A program made the position numbers and the translations under genes. A stretch of 64,000 nucleotides of DNA, taken from Brevibacillus brevis. Lineage in GTDB: Bacteria; Bacillota; Bacilli; Brevibacillales; Brevibacillaceae. The DNA lies in NCBI RefSeq assembly GCF_900637055.1, contig NZ_LR134338.1, positions 4,925,001 to 4,989,000 of the forward strand, given 5' to 3'. Of the stretch, positions 52,713 to 59,897 are shown piece after piece (position 1 is the first letter of the stretch; each line of letters begins with the position of its first letter). The notes beneath the pieces were generated by a model, which was given only the letters and a program-made list of their open reading frames with translations, was not told where the DNA came from and ran no database searches.

Positions 52713-52803
52713 AATATCACCTCATTCATCAGTCTTTTTAATTTTGAAATTTCTGCTAAAAAAACGTCAAAATGAAACATGAAACTTTGTAAAAGCATAA
52801 ACT

Positions 52804-53205
52804 CTAGTGGGAATAAACCGGGTTGATTTTGTTTGAAGAATACAACCTAAATTCGCCGATTACAGTTTTTCCGTCTGATTTATACAGCGGAATCGATCTG
52901 AAGCCAGTAGCTTCTATCATTTTTTGATAAGCAATAGCCTCTTCTGGTGAAGAAACCCCTGGACTCAAGTCAGAAGATCTTACATATCCTTCAACTCCTT
53001 TCTCCCCCTGTGCCTTTATCAAGTCTGGTTCTTGTGATGCCCCTTCTGGGAAAGGCCCGGCTCCAAAAGCTTGTCCTTGTTCGTTGACTGGATAATTAGA
53101 AGGAGAATCTGTGTTTGCTGCATGAGTCATAATAAATACAGTAGGTGTAGCAATTGTAGTTAGCGCCAATATTGCGCCAATAACTATGATATTTTTCTTC
53201 TTCAT
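52804..53205 (-). CDS. Secreted protein of unknown function
   Basis: 133 residues with an N-terminal hydrophobic signal (MKKKNIIVIGAILALTTIATP...). The mature part has a Pro/Gly/Asn-rich linker and a small domain with GYVRSSDLSPGVSSPEEAIAYQ and TVIGEFRLYSS. I do not recognise the family; proteins with the YVRxxDL...SPEEA pattern occur in Bacilli. ATG 53205 has AAGGAAG upstream; GTG 53214 is possible. The 358 bp to its right is AT-rich, contains its promoter, and has no gene. Confidence 0.65.
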   Translation of the reverse strand: MKKKNIIVIGAILALTTIATPTVFIMTHAANTDSPSNYPVNEQGQAFGAGPFPEGASQEPDLIKAQGEKGVEGYVRSSDLSPGVSSPEEAIAYQKMIEATGFRSIPLYKSDGKTVIGEFRLYSSNKINPVYSH

Positions 53206-53542
53206 AATCAACACTCTTCCTTTCTTTAAATTTTTCTAATGTTAATACAACGGATGACCGGCAGATGCTACGGTTTATTCAAAAAAACTGTCTCCGTTTT
53301 CAGCACCAGAAAACTCAATGTCTCTTAGTCAATCGGAAACAAGGTTATTGTGGGGAGTACTGTAAAATTGTGCTATTCATATAAAGTTGTAATTTAGTTA
53401 TGTTTTCTAATTACGCATCCTAATTATAATTGACGAAAAAAACTGTATAGTGTTTCGTAAATTTACACAATATTACATTACCAAACACTAGGAGTTGTGG
53501 TTTCGGAAATTATCTCTAAACGAATGAAACCCCATCTTTTAA

Positions 53543-53770
53543 CGGATCAGCTGTCCCAGTTCGTTACACGGAGAAAAAGCGGCGGTGCACTTTCTTACCA
53601 TCATACGTAAACAACACTTGTCGATCCTCCACCATCGATTCCAAATGAACGGATTTTCCCCACAAGGTATAGATGTAAGGCAATGTTTTTTTACGTATTT
53701 GACATCCAGCTCCCAGCCCCTCGAAATGATGCTTCGGGCGAATCAAGCTCGGATCAACATTCAAACCGGT
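53543..53770 (-). pseudogene. Degraded spoVR fragment fused to the end of SDR 2
   Basis: The region reproduces the junction of SDR 2 and spoVR in altered form. 53543-53573 matches the SDR 2 stop region; the terminator hairpin is missing, as if deleted between two AAAAAGC repeats. 53573-53735 then matches the 3' end of spoVR (59906-60075) with frameshifting insertions, and 53736-53765 resembles an internal part (near 60825-60845). The encoded tail keeps [14 protein letters not shown]. It cannot make a functional SpoVR. Confidence 0.82.
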
Positions 53771-53900
53771 TTTGCATGGGTCTAATTCCCATTTTATTGA
53801 AACTCTTTCCGTTTTTCTTCGTCATAACAACTAGGTGCTTATCTACTTGGTCACATAAAAGTTACATTCTTACAACATGTCTTTATCAGGAGAGATTATA

Positions 53901-54269
53901 ATGAAAAAACTCTTGGTATTCTGTGTTAACAGCATGATAGCTATTTGGTTCTTACTTCTTTGGGGCTTCCAAATGATTCTTGCCAGTGATATGCCTGTGT
54001 CTATTTCTTTCGATGAAATGCAAAGTATGGTTTTAACACTACTCGTGTCTACTATTATTACCGCCTTCTACGTTAAAATTATTCCAGATACTCATTTATA
54101 TTTTTTCCTCACTCTGCCTACCCTTATTTGGGGCTTTTCTATGGTTAATTCAATTTCTAAAAACTACCACGTCTACGATACCATTATCACCGTTAGTGGA
54201 TTTATGTGTAGTATATTTATTTTTATAATTTTATATTTGAATGCTAGGCGTCTATCAAAATTATCTTGA
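53901..54269 (+). CDS. Membrane protein with four helices, unknown function
   Basis: 122 residues with four hydrophobic segments and short polar loops, ending in a basic tail (NARRLSKLS). No family recognised. ATG 53901 has AGGAGAG 7 nt upstream. It lies in the accessory segment and has its own terminator. Codon use is AT-rich compared with the metabolic genes around the segment. Confidence 0.65.
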   Translation: MKKLLVFCVNSMIAIWFLLLWGFQMILASDMPVSISFDEMQSMVLTLLVSTIITAFYVKIIPDTHLYFFLTLPTLIWGFSMVNSISKNYHVYDTIITVSGFMCSIFIFIILYLNARRLSKLS

Positions 54270-54278
54270 ATACTGTCT

Positions 54279-54330
54279 GCACACAAAGAACACCCACCCC
54301 TGTATAAAGTGGGCGTTCTTTGTGTTTACT
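54279..54330 (+). terminator. Terminator of the four-helix membrane protein gene
   Basis: ACACAAAGAAC pairs with GTTCTTTGTGT, with inner CCAC/GTGG, followed by TTACT. The stem is strong, the T-run weak. Confidence 0.75.
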
Positions 54331-54454
54331 TACATTCCCAGAAATAGGATCGTCACAGTCGACGATATGCGCCTAAAAGCGTACACCCGCGGAAAAAAAT
54401 CGGCTTCCATAAGCCAGTCCCATTCCACGAAAAAGCTATCCATGGATCAAAAGG

Positions 54455-54497
54455 CGAGATCAGCTGTCCTAGTTTCTACACGTAAAAAAAGCCGCTA
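54455..54497 (+). repeat. Diverged copy of the SDR 2 stop region
   Basis: GATCAGCTGTCCTAG and ACACGT.AAAAAAGCCGC resemble the SDR 2 end (GATCAGTTGTCCTAA ... ACACGTAGAAAAAGCCGC) at about 31 of 37 positions. It sits exactly where the group II intron fragment breaks off. Confidence 0.55.
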
Positions 54498-55008
54498 GTC
54501 TTGCCGGACAATACTCGGCCCTCTCTTGTACCTTCAAGGCTTCACCCTTATTCTCCAAGAGCAGTTCCTTACGGAATTCTGCTTCACAGTATTATCACGA
54601 AAGTGATTAGTGGATGTGTTGACTTAATGTTCAGCCCTTCCCCGTTTCAAGCGTCCTTTAATTGGGTACTATGGCTTCTGCTGACTTCTGCATGTTCAGC
54701 GACTCCTTACGGATACGGTTACTAACATTTGAAGGCACTTCATGCAGACCTCCCCAGGTAAGAGCAATAACTTTCGTCCCATGTACCTGTTTAATTTATT
54801 GCTATACCCCTTGGCTGTATTGGACTTCGTTTTGTTTGGCAAACTCGTCCGAGTACAACAGCCTCAAATTAGATTCGTGTACCTCAAGTCGGGACTTTGC
54901 CGCCGGCTTCCTTCAGGTTCCGCCTCGCGATGGACACCCTTGCCTTGGGCTAACGGTTGCCCCCGTTCGGGACTCACACCCTAGAGCTATCGCCCGTGCT
55001 GGGTGCAG
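54498..55008 (-). mobile_element. Truncated group II intron RNA (5' part, no maturase)
   Basis: Read on the minus strand from 55008, the sequence follows the conserved 5' region of bacterial group II introns: CCCAGCACGGGCG, then GGCAAGGGTGTCCATCGCG, GAGGCGGAACCTGAAGGAAG and CCGGCGGCAAAG, followed by GTTTGCCAAACAAAACGAAG and CTTACCTGGGGAGGTCTGCATG. I see no reverse transcriptase/maturase frame and no clear domain V/VI, so the 3' part is lost. Short frames here are not genes. The element begins just after a terminator stem, the insertion preference of class C introns. It accounts for most of the 54270-55233 gap. Confidence 0.82.
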
Positions 55009-55013
55009 TAAGA

Positions 55014-55044
55014 AAAACCCGTCTCCTTAAAACAGGGACGGGTT
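55014..55044 (-). terminator. Terminator adjacent to the intron 5' end
   Basis: ACCCGTC.C pairs with GGAGACGGGT on the minus strand, followed by TTTTTC and then the intron. It is nearly the same as the YolD-gene terminator at 58362-58397, so it probably once served a similar gene, now lost; the 190 bp to the right contains no convincing frame. Confidence 0.75.
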
Positions 55045-55233
55045 GACTATTTCTTGAATGTATTCTGGCATATTGTTTTTTGGACTTCCAACCGTTGTTG
55101 ATACAGGGTGTACTCTAAATGACAAATCATGCAGGACGATAGCCCCTAATACCAAATATTTACATACAAGTGCTCTTTCTGTAAAATATAGGAAGTTTGA
55201 TGGTTTCTTGTGTTAAGGAGGAGTAGATTTAAT

Positions 55234-56598
55234 ATGGGGGAAAGCAAGGCAGTTCAACGAACACTACGATCTGAGATACAAAAAAACGTAAAAGAGAATG
55301 GATTTACGCTTAGCAAACTTAGTGAATTGAGCGGTATTAGTACGGGACATTTGAGTGAGATGTTAAATGGCAATCCGCAGCGTGCTATAACTGTGGGCCA
55401 ATTGGATGCTATGGCTACTGCTTTTGGATTTGCTGCTGGATGGCTGTATGAATTGTACCCGGAAGAGTGTTTCGCTAAAGAAAGGGTATCTCGGCCGCGT
55501 GCAATCCCATACCTAATCCGGTGCGCCGAAATTGGTTTTCAAGATTGCATTCAACAGGTAGTTTCTAGGTTGCTGGATGATCGAAAAAATTTGGATATCC
55601 TCTTTTCAGTGGCAGAGCAGCTTTTTGAAAATGGGAAGAGAAAGGAGTCTGTTCCGTTTTACAAGCTCGTGATTGAAAATGAGAAGGACAGCCATTCAGA
55701 CCGATTTGCAATAAGTCAGTATAGATTGTTTCGAGCATCGCAAGGGGCAGATGCAGAAGAAAACTGGAAGGCGGTTATTCGGTTTGAACTTTACCGAACA
55801 CGATTGCCGGAAAATTACCAATTGGACGGTCTAATTCATTTGGCGAATGCGTGTTTTATGCTGCGAAAGTGGAAGGAAGTGGAAAGTTACGCCGATGAAT
55901 TACGTTCGCTTGCTATGAAGGTTTATCAAAATGAGTTACGCAAAAAGAAAAGTGGAAAGACCCTTGAGCCGTTAAGAACAGAACGACATTTAGTTGCGTA
56001 CTATGGACAAGGATTTCTTGCCAAAGGTGTCGCACTACAAATGCAAGGCTTGTATGAAGAAGCGAAAAAATGTGTCCAAGGCTATGCAGACCTTGGTTGG
56101 TTTGAACTTCTAGATGATACTGGTCGTAAAGTAGTTAAGGAATACAAGATTTGGGCAACAGCCAATTTGTATACGTATGATTTGCTGATGGGGAAAACCG
56201 ATCTATTGCCCGATTATCTGAATTTCTTATCCATGTATCCGGAAGAAATACCAGCCGGACTCTTGGCGATCATGGAAGCCGCCAGTAAATACGACATTGC
56301 TATCGAGGATATTTTGGAACAGTATGCCGGAGAAATAGATCGCTTTTATGAATACAATAATCCGGTAAATATTGGCAGACACTATAATTTTCGGTATCAT
56401 AAAATTGTATACGAGCTGAAAAAAGGACGCATTACAAATGCACTCGAAGAAATCTTATGCTGTCTTGACTTAGCTGATCAATTGAAGGATCACGAAGCAT
56501 TTAAACGCTGTACATCATTATTTTGGGAACATCGTCAACATGCCTCAGAGCAACATGAACGAGTTTTTCAAGAAATTATAGGGAGGTTCGCAGAATGA
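55234..56598 (+). CDS. HTH-TPR transcriptional regulator, RRNPP (PlcR/NprR/AimR-like) type
   Basis: 454 residues. An N-terminal Xre-type helix-turn-helix (about 8-65: TLSKLSELSGISTGHLSEMLNGNP) is followed by a helical array of degenerate tetratricopeptide repeats to the end (for example KRKESVPFYKLVIENEKD, QGLYEEAKKCVQGYADLGW). RRNPP regulators bind a short re-imported peptide through the TPR part. ATG 55234 has AAGGAGGAG upstream. The stop overlaps the start of a small secreted-peptide gene, the hallmark arrangement. Target genes are unknown; neighbours include a Spo0E-like gene and two secreted proteins. Confidence 0.82.
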   Translation: MGESKAVQRTLRSEIQKNVKENGFTLSKLSELSGISTGHLSEMLNGNPQRAITVGQLDAMATAFGFAAGWLYELYPEECFAKERVSRPRAIPYLIRCAEIGFQDCIQQVVSRLLDDRKNLDILFSVAEQLFENGKRKESVPFYKLVIENEKDSHSDRFAISQYRLFRASQGADAEENWKAVIRFELYRTRLPENYQLDGLIHLANACFMLRKWKEVESYADELRSLAMKVYQNELRKKKSGKTLEPLRTERHLVAYYGQGFLAKGVALQMQGLYEEAKKCVQGYADLGWFELLDDTGRKVVKEYKIWATANLYTYDLLMGKTDLLPDYLNFLSMYPEEIPAGLLAIMEAASKYDIAIEDILEQYAGEIDRFYEYNNPVNIGRHYNFRYHKIVYELKKGRITNALEEILCCLDLADQLKDHEAFKRCTSLFWEHRQHASEQHERVFQEIIGRFAE

Positions 56599-56729
56599 AA
56601 CTGAAGATGTTTTCGTTATCATTTGCACTATTTTTTAGCCTTTGCATCGGCATTGTAAACAGTGAAACATCATCCTCTAATACAATGAGCAGACCAAATG
56701 TGACGACCTATACTCATGGGATGGGTTAA
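56595..56729 (+). CDS. Candidate signalling-peptide precursor (Phr/NprX-like)
   Basis: A 44-codon gene whose ATG overlaps the regulator stop (ATGA), with GGGAGG 8 nt upstream. The product has a short basic start (MKLK), a hydrophobic export segment (MFSLSFALFFSLCIGIV), a polar region and the C-terminal tail RPNVTTYTHGMG. That matches precursors that are exported, trimmed and re-imported to bind the cognate regulator. The mature signal is probably within the last 5-12 residues. A terminator follows. It was assigned from architecture and position alone. Confidence 0.75.
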   Translation: MKLKMFSLSFALFFSLCIGIVNSETSSSNTMSRPNVTTYTHGMG

Positions 56730-56754
56730 ACCAAAAAGTCATTACCTTTAAACT

Positions 56755-56797
56755 TGAAACGAGCCTTAGAAGCATTTCTATAGGCTCGTTTTTCTTT
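56755..56797 (+). terminator. Terminator of the regulator-peptide unit
   Basis: AAACGAGCCT pairs with AGGCTCGTTT around a 15-nt loop and is followed by TTCTTTAG. Confidence 0.88.
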
Positions 56798-56932
56798 AGC
56801 TGTTTTGTAGTTCTGAAAAGTGTCGTCTTTTGCGGGGTTCCCATTTGGGAGATATTTTTAAGTTTCCCTATTTTTCTAAAAAGTCGTTTTTTGGGAAACT
56901 ATTGTATAGTTTTATTTGTAAGAAAAAGGGAG

Positions 56933-57244
56933 GTGAAAACTATAGGAGCCATTGCACATAAAAAGGGCGTTCCACCCCTTCACAAGGTTAAAGGAACGCC
57001 CACAGGAGGAGCAGCTACAGCTCCTATAAGTAAATGTACCACGCTACTCTTAGATCGGGAAGGAGGAACTTATCAAGAAATAGATCATTTAAAGAACATT
57101 GTGGAACAATTGCGGGAACAACTTGTGCAATTGTTTTTAGAAAAGAATGATTTGTTGCATGATGACGTCGTGGAATTAAGCCAGAAATTGGATCAATACA
57201 TTTTGGTAATTCAATCAAAAATGATGCTAAAAGATAGAAACTAA
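56933..57244 (+). CDS. Spo0E-like aspartyl-phosphate phosphatase (start uncertain)
   Basis: The last 55 residues (EIDHLKNIVEQLREQLVQLF ... LSQKLDQYILVIQ) are a two-helix Spo0E domain with the signature SQKLD. Such proteins remove phosphate from Spo0A~P and delay sporulation. The 5' end is unclear: the frame is open from 56891, the GGGAGGTG site directly overlaps GTG 56933, and no ATG occurs before the domain. The leader holds two strong hairpins (56965-57001 and 57007-57025), so translation may be controlled or begin at a rare codon. It lies just after the peptide-signalling pair. Confidence 0.68.
   Translation: MKTIGAIAHKKGVPPLHKVKGTPTGGAATAPISKCTTLLLDREGGTYQEIDHLKNIVEQLREQLVQLFLEKNDLLHDDVVELSQKLDQYILVIQSKMMLKDRN
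56965..57025 (+). promoter_or_regulatory. Two hairpins in the Spo0E-like gene leader
   Basis: A perfect 9-bp stem GGGCGTTCC/GGAACGCCC (56965-57001) and a 6-bp stem AGGAGC/GCTCCT (57007-57025). The second overlaps the ribosome-site-like AGGAGGAG at 57004-57011 and could hide it. Confidence 0.5.
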
Positions 57245-57289
57245 GGTGTTACAGAAGAAACTACAAATCTATCTACGATCAACATATAA

Positions 57290-57314
57290 AAAATAGGTAT
57301 ATTCTACCTATTTT
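57290..57314. promoter_or_regulatory. Perfect AT-rich dyad upstream of the secreted-protein gene
   Basis: AAAATAGGTA-tattc-TACCTATTTT, 10-bp arms. It sits 60 bp before the start at 57374 and touches a possible -35 (TTGTGA or TTGGCT). It could be the operator of the HTH-TPR regulator, or a weak terminator of the Spo0E-like gene. Confidence 0.5.
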
Positions 57315-57373
57315 GTGATTTGGCTTATTTTGGTAGAATTAGAATAATATATGGATATAATTTGGAGGTTAGT

Positions 57374-57790
57374 ATGAAAAAAGGACTTGCTCGCATTACA
57401 GCTCTTTCAACTGTATTAGGTGTCCTCGCTTTGTCTACGTCAATAGCAATAGCTGCGGAGAACAATGTCGCTCCATTAGGCACTGCTGACGACTACGAAA
57501 TTACTCTGTACAAATCCAATATCCATGATGTGACCGACACTTCTGCTTATTTATGGTCATACACCGAGGGAGCAGGAAAAGACCTTGAAAAAGTAAGAGT
57601 CTACTCTTATTTCTACGTGAATGGAAACCTCAAGCATCAAGCTGGCGATAATGATGCAGAGTATGCGTCAGTAGATTACGAAGCTAATGTTACAGCATTG
57701 ATGAAAGCCCGAATCACATCGTCCCATTATGCCTACAACCGAGTAGGCGAAAAGGTGACAGAAACGTCTGAGAGAGAATGGCCAAAATAA
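57374..57790 (+). CDS. Secreted protein of unknown function (1)
   Basis: 138 residues with a Sec signal peptide (MKKGLARITALSTVLGVLALSTSIAIA, AxA cleavage). The mature part of about 110 residues is strand-rich (DYEITLYKSN, KVRVYSYFYVNGNLKHQ, Thr/Tyr-rich end) without cysteines. No family recognised. ATG 57374 has TTGGAGG 5 nt upstream. A perfect dyad precedes its promoter region, making it the best candidate target of the HTH-TPR regulator. Confidence 0.7.
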   Translation: MKKGLARITALSTVLGVLALSTSIAIAAENNVAPLGTADDYEITLYKSNIHDVTDTSAYLWSYTEGAGKDLEKVRVYSYFYVNGNLKHQAGDNDAEYASVDYEANVTALMKARITSSHYAYNRVGEKVTETSEREWPK

Positions 57791-57815
57791 AAGCATGTAG
57801 GAGGAATTTGAGGTT

Positions 57816-58283
57816 ATGAAAAAACGGAACATAGTAATTTCGGGTGTTGTTTTAGCTGGCGCTATTTTCGCAGGTAGCAGTCTATACGCAAGTGAAGATG
57901 TTGAGCAGTTCGAAAAAGGAAATCAAATGAAAACTCTTAGCGCATTGGGGATCGAAGCAAAGTCCGACGATTTGGAAGCTATGAAAACTTTGACTGACGA
58001 AAATGGAAAAAAGTGGATTTATAACGAATTCACCAAAAGATCACCGATAATGGAGAAAATAGAAAATGAGCGTTCTGTAGACGTGAAGAATGCATTCATT
58101 GAAGTACAGGACGAGATCATGCAGGAGCATGCAAAAGTAGGGGATACCATTCCGGTTATTCTTCTGGATGAAGAGTTGAAAGAAGGCTCTTTCTCGTTTA
58201 ACAGGGAGGATGGCGAGGCTCTGATCTTCAAACTAAAATATAATGAAAAAAAAGGCAAATGGGATTACGAGCAGGAAAAATAA
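57816..58283 (+). CDS. Secreted protein of unknown function (2)
   Basis: 155 residues with a signal peptide (MKKRNIVISGVVLAGAIFAGSSLYA). The mature domain is charged and helical, with KTLSALGIEAKSDDLEAMK, NGKKWIYNEF and VGDTIPVILLDEELKEGSFSF. I do not recognise the family. GTAGGAGG precedes the ATG. It follows the previous secreted-protein gene by 25 bp and shares its terminator, so both are likely co-regulated. Confidence 0.7.
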   Translation: MKKRNIVISGVVLAGAIFAGSSLYASEDVEQFEKGNQMKTLSALGIEAKSDDLEAMKTLTDENGKKWIYNEFTKRSPIMEKIENERSVDVKNAFIEVQDEIMQEHAKVGDTIPVILLDEELKEGSFSFNREDGEALIFKLKYNEKKGKWDYEQEK

Positions 58284-58300
58284 ATATCGTTGATTTACAC

Positions 58301-58331
58301 AGGGGGATAGCGCTCGCTATCCCCTATTTTT
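58301..58331 (+). terminator. Terminator of the two secreted-protein genes
   Basis: GGGGATAGC pairs with GCTATCCCC around CGCT-type loop bases and is followed by TATTTTTATT. Confidence 0.9.
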
Positions 58332-58359
58332 ATTGGACTGTATTGACAATAGGTACTAA

Positions 58360-58397
58360 TAAATAACCCGTCTCCTCAAAACAGGAGCGGGTTATTT
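58360..58397. terminator. Terminator of the YolD-like gene
   Basis: AATAACCCG.TCTCCT pairs with AGGAG.CGGGTTATT; A/T-rich flanks on both sides. A close relative stands at 55014-55044. Confidence 0.85.
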
Positions 58398-58406
58398 ATT
58401 AGCCAA

Positions 58407-58748
58407 CTAGGTTTTAACATCGGTTATGTTTTCCAGCGGAATCCATTGGACATCTTCGACCGTAAGCAGTTTTACTTTTCTTGTATTCTCATTGATCTCT
58501 GGTACTGCACCCCACATAGTGCAAATAGTGCCTAGCTTGTTTTTCTTATGTTGCCACCATGTGATTGATACGGCTTTTTCATTTTGCTGTGCATCCCGTA
58601 GTAGGTAGTCAAATGTTGCAAGTTCATCCTGCTCAAGTATAGGTATAGGTACGAGTTTGTCGTCTTCCTTCATTTGCAGATAGAGCTCGCGCTGTTCCGG
58701 TAATACAAACCGAGATGAGCCGAATAAATTATCGATTTTCTTTGCCAT
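58407..58748 (-). CDS. YolD-like family protein
   Basis: 113 residues with the YolD pattern: a short N-terminal motif (FGSSRFVLPEQRELYLQM), a middle helix (LEQDELATFDYLLRDAQ), the strand AVSITWWQHKKNKLGTICTMWGAVPEIN and a C-terminal VQWIPLENITDV. YolD-like genes usually lie with a Y-family DNA polymerase (UvrX/YqjW) in SOS operons. Here only a short gene remnant lies upstream. ATG 58748 follows AAAGGGA. Confidence 0.82.
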   Translation of the reverse strand: MAKKIDNLFGSSRFVLPEQRELYLQMKEDDKLVPIPILEQDELATFDYLLRDAQQNEKAVSITWWQHKKNKLGTICTMWGAVPEINENTRKVKLLTVEDVQWIPLENITDVKT

Positions 58749-58750
58749 TA

Positions 58751-58840
58751 TTACCGTCCCTTTCGCTCCCACGATGTAATGACTTCGATGTTGTTAGGCT
58801 CTGACCTCTTCCACTCAATGTATTCTTCCCTAGATTTTTG
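58751..58840 (-). pseudogene. 3' remnant of an unidentified gene upstream of the YolD-like gene
   Basis: A start-less frame of 29 codons (…SREEYIEWKRSEPNNIEVITSW, then ERKGR and stop) ends two bases before the YolD-like gene. It looks like the tail of a gene cut off on its 5' side, perhaps the usual YolD operon partner. The remaining bases to 59071 contain no convincing gene. Confidence 0.4.
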
Positions 58841-59071
58841 TCATGTATATACGGCACAGCTTATCTCCTCGACTACATCATTCCCAAACTCATTACAGCG
58901 ATCCGTAGTGTGAGTAATTATGCAAACCCATTTTCAAATGATTTGTGAAAATATCGATCCAAAGTCAAGCAACTTTCTTTGACCACCTCATATGTTATTG
59001 CAGGAGGTGGTCAAGGTGGCTAACAGATGTCTTTGTAGAGGTAGTAGATTCATGATCTTTTGCAGGTGTGA

Positions 59072-59539
59072 GTGCAGGCAAAGAAGGAAATAAAACATAG
59101 GGTGGCAAGTAGGAAAATAGTAGCGAACTATACCTATAAAAATCGATCTGAGCTTGCCTGTATGGATGGCATAATCATCGCTATGGTATTAGGTGCTATG
59201 TCTAGTATCTCCTTGGGTTTGAATATTCAAGTATATTTGGCGAGCGATTTACAATTCGCGACGATCATTGCTGTAGCAATTGGTATGGTGGTTGGGTTTA
59301 TCTCAGGGAAATTGATCTCTCTTACCACTTCTATTGAAGGAGTAATGGCTGGAGTTATGGGCGGGTTGATGTCACCTATGCTAGGGGCCATGCTTTCTCA
59401 TCCCTTGGCGCTTATCTGGTTTCTCGACTTTGCCTACATCTTTGTCTTAATCCTGATTGTTTTCCTAGTAAAAAAAGCAAGGCAAGCCTTATTAGAAGAA
59501 GCAATGGAGCCTGAGAAAAAAACTAGCAGTTTATCTTGA
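59072..59539 (+). CDS. Membrane protein with four helices, unknown function
   Basis: About 155 residues. After a basic start come four hydrophobic segments (IIIAMVLGAMSSISLGL, FATIIAVAIGMVVGFI, EGVMAGVMGGLMSPMLGAML, WFLDFAYIFVLILIVFLV) and a charged tail. The Gly/Met-rich third segment is distinctive. I name no family. The start is uncertain: GTG 59072 has little ribosome site; GTG 59102 is an alternative. It is the last gene of the accessory segment. Confidence 0.6.
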   Translation: MQAKKEIKHRVASRKIVANYTYKNRSELACMDGIIIAMVLGAMSSISLGLNIQVYLASDLQFATIIAVAIGMVVGFISGKLISLTTSIEGVMAGVMGGLMSPMLGAMLSHPLALIWFLDFAYIFVLILIVFLVKKARQALLEEAMEPEKKTSSLS

Positions 59540-59559
59540 AACCCCCTCAAAAACACGGA

Positions 59560-59588
59560 CGCTCTCGCTTCTTTGCGAGTTGTTTTCC
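59560..59588 (+). other. Hairpin, possible weak terminator
   Basis: CTCGC pairs with GCGAG around TTCTTT, followed by TTGTTTTCC. It lies 20 bp past the membrane protein gene. The stretch 59590-59755 to its right is AT-rich and I see no gene in it. Confidence 0.5.
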
Positions 59589-59760
59589 AGCTCTCTAGGA
59601 TTAACGCGCGAACGAGATAGAAACATACAAATAAAAAAACATACTTATTGAATGATTCTACGTGTACTTAATAAGCAGTCATCAAAAATGTCATCATACA
59701 GATGTGGTACTGAGATAATAAACTTGTGATTCTCATGCACTCCCAATAAAAACTCCCCTT

Positions 59761-59897
59761 ATAGCGGGTACATCAATGGAGCGAGCATCACCATGGACGG
59801 CGGCATCAGCAGTCATATTGGAATTACGGATCAGTTGTCCTAATTCGGACACGTAGAAAAAGCCGCATGCTCGGTCAGCTTCAACCGGGCATGCGGC
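59761..59897 (+). repeat. 137-bp direct repeat, right copy (truncated SDR 2 end plus terminator)
   Basis: Encodes the last 27 codons of SDR 2 without the rest of the gene, then the terminator stem with TTTTTT. It matches 52416-52552 apart from two bases. The terminator faces spoVR from the left, as expected if SDR 2 and spoVR were once neighbours. Confidence 0.92.

Noticed and set aside
54662-55030. Two overlapping plus-strand open frames of 80-122 codons
   Set aside because: They lie on the strand opposite the conserved group II intron RNA and have no ribosome sites.
55100-55209. Minus-strand 27-codon frame (MICHLEYTLYQQRLEV...) and a PlcR-box search upstream of the HTH-TPR gene
   Set aside because: The small frame has no ribosome site. 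No TATGNAWWNCATA-type PlcR box is present; only a loose ATATTTAC/GTAAAATAT pair is seen.
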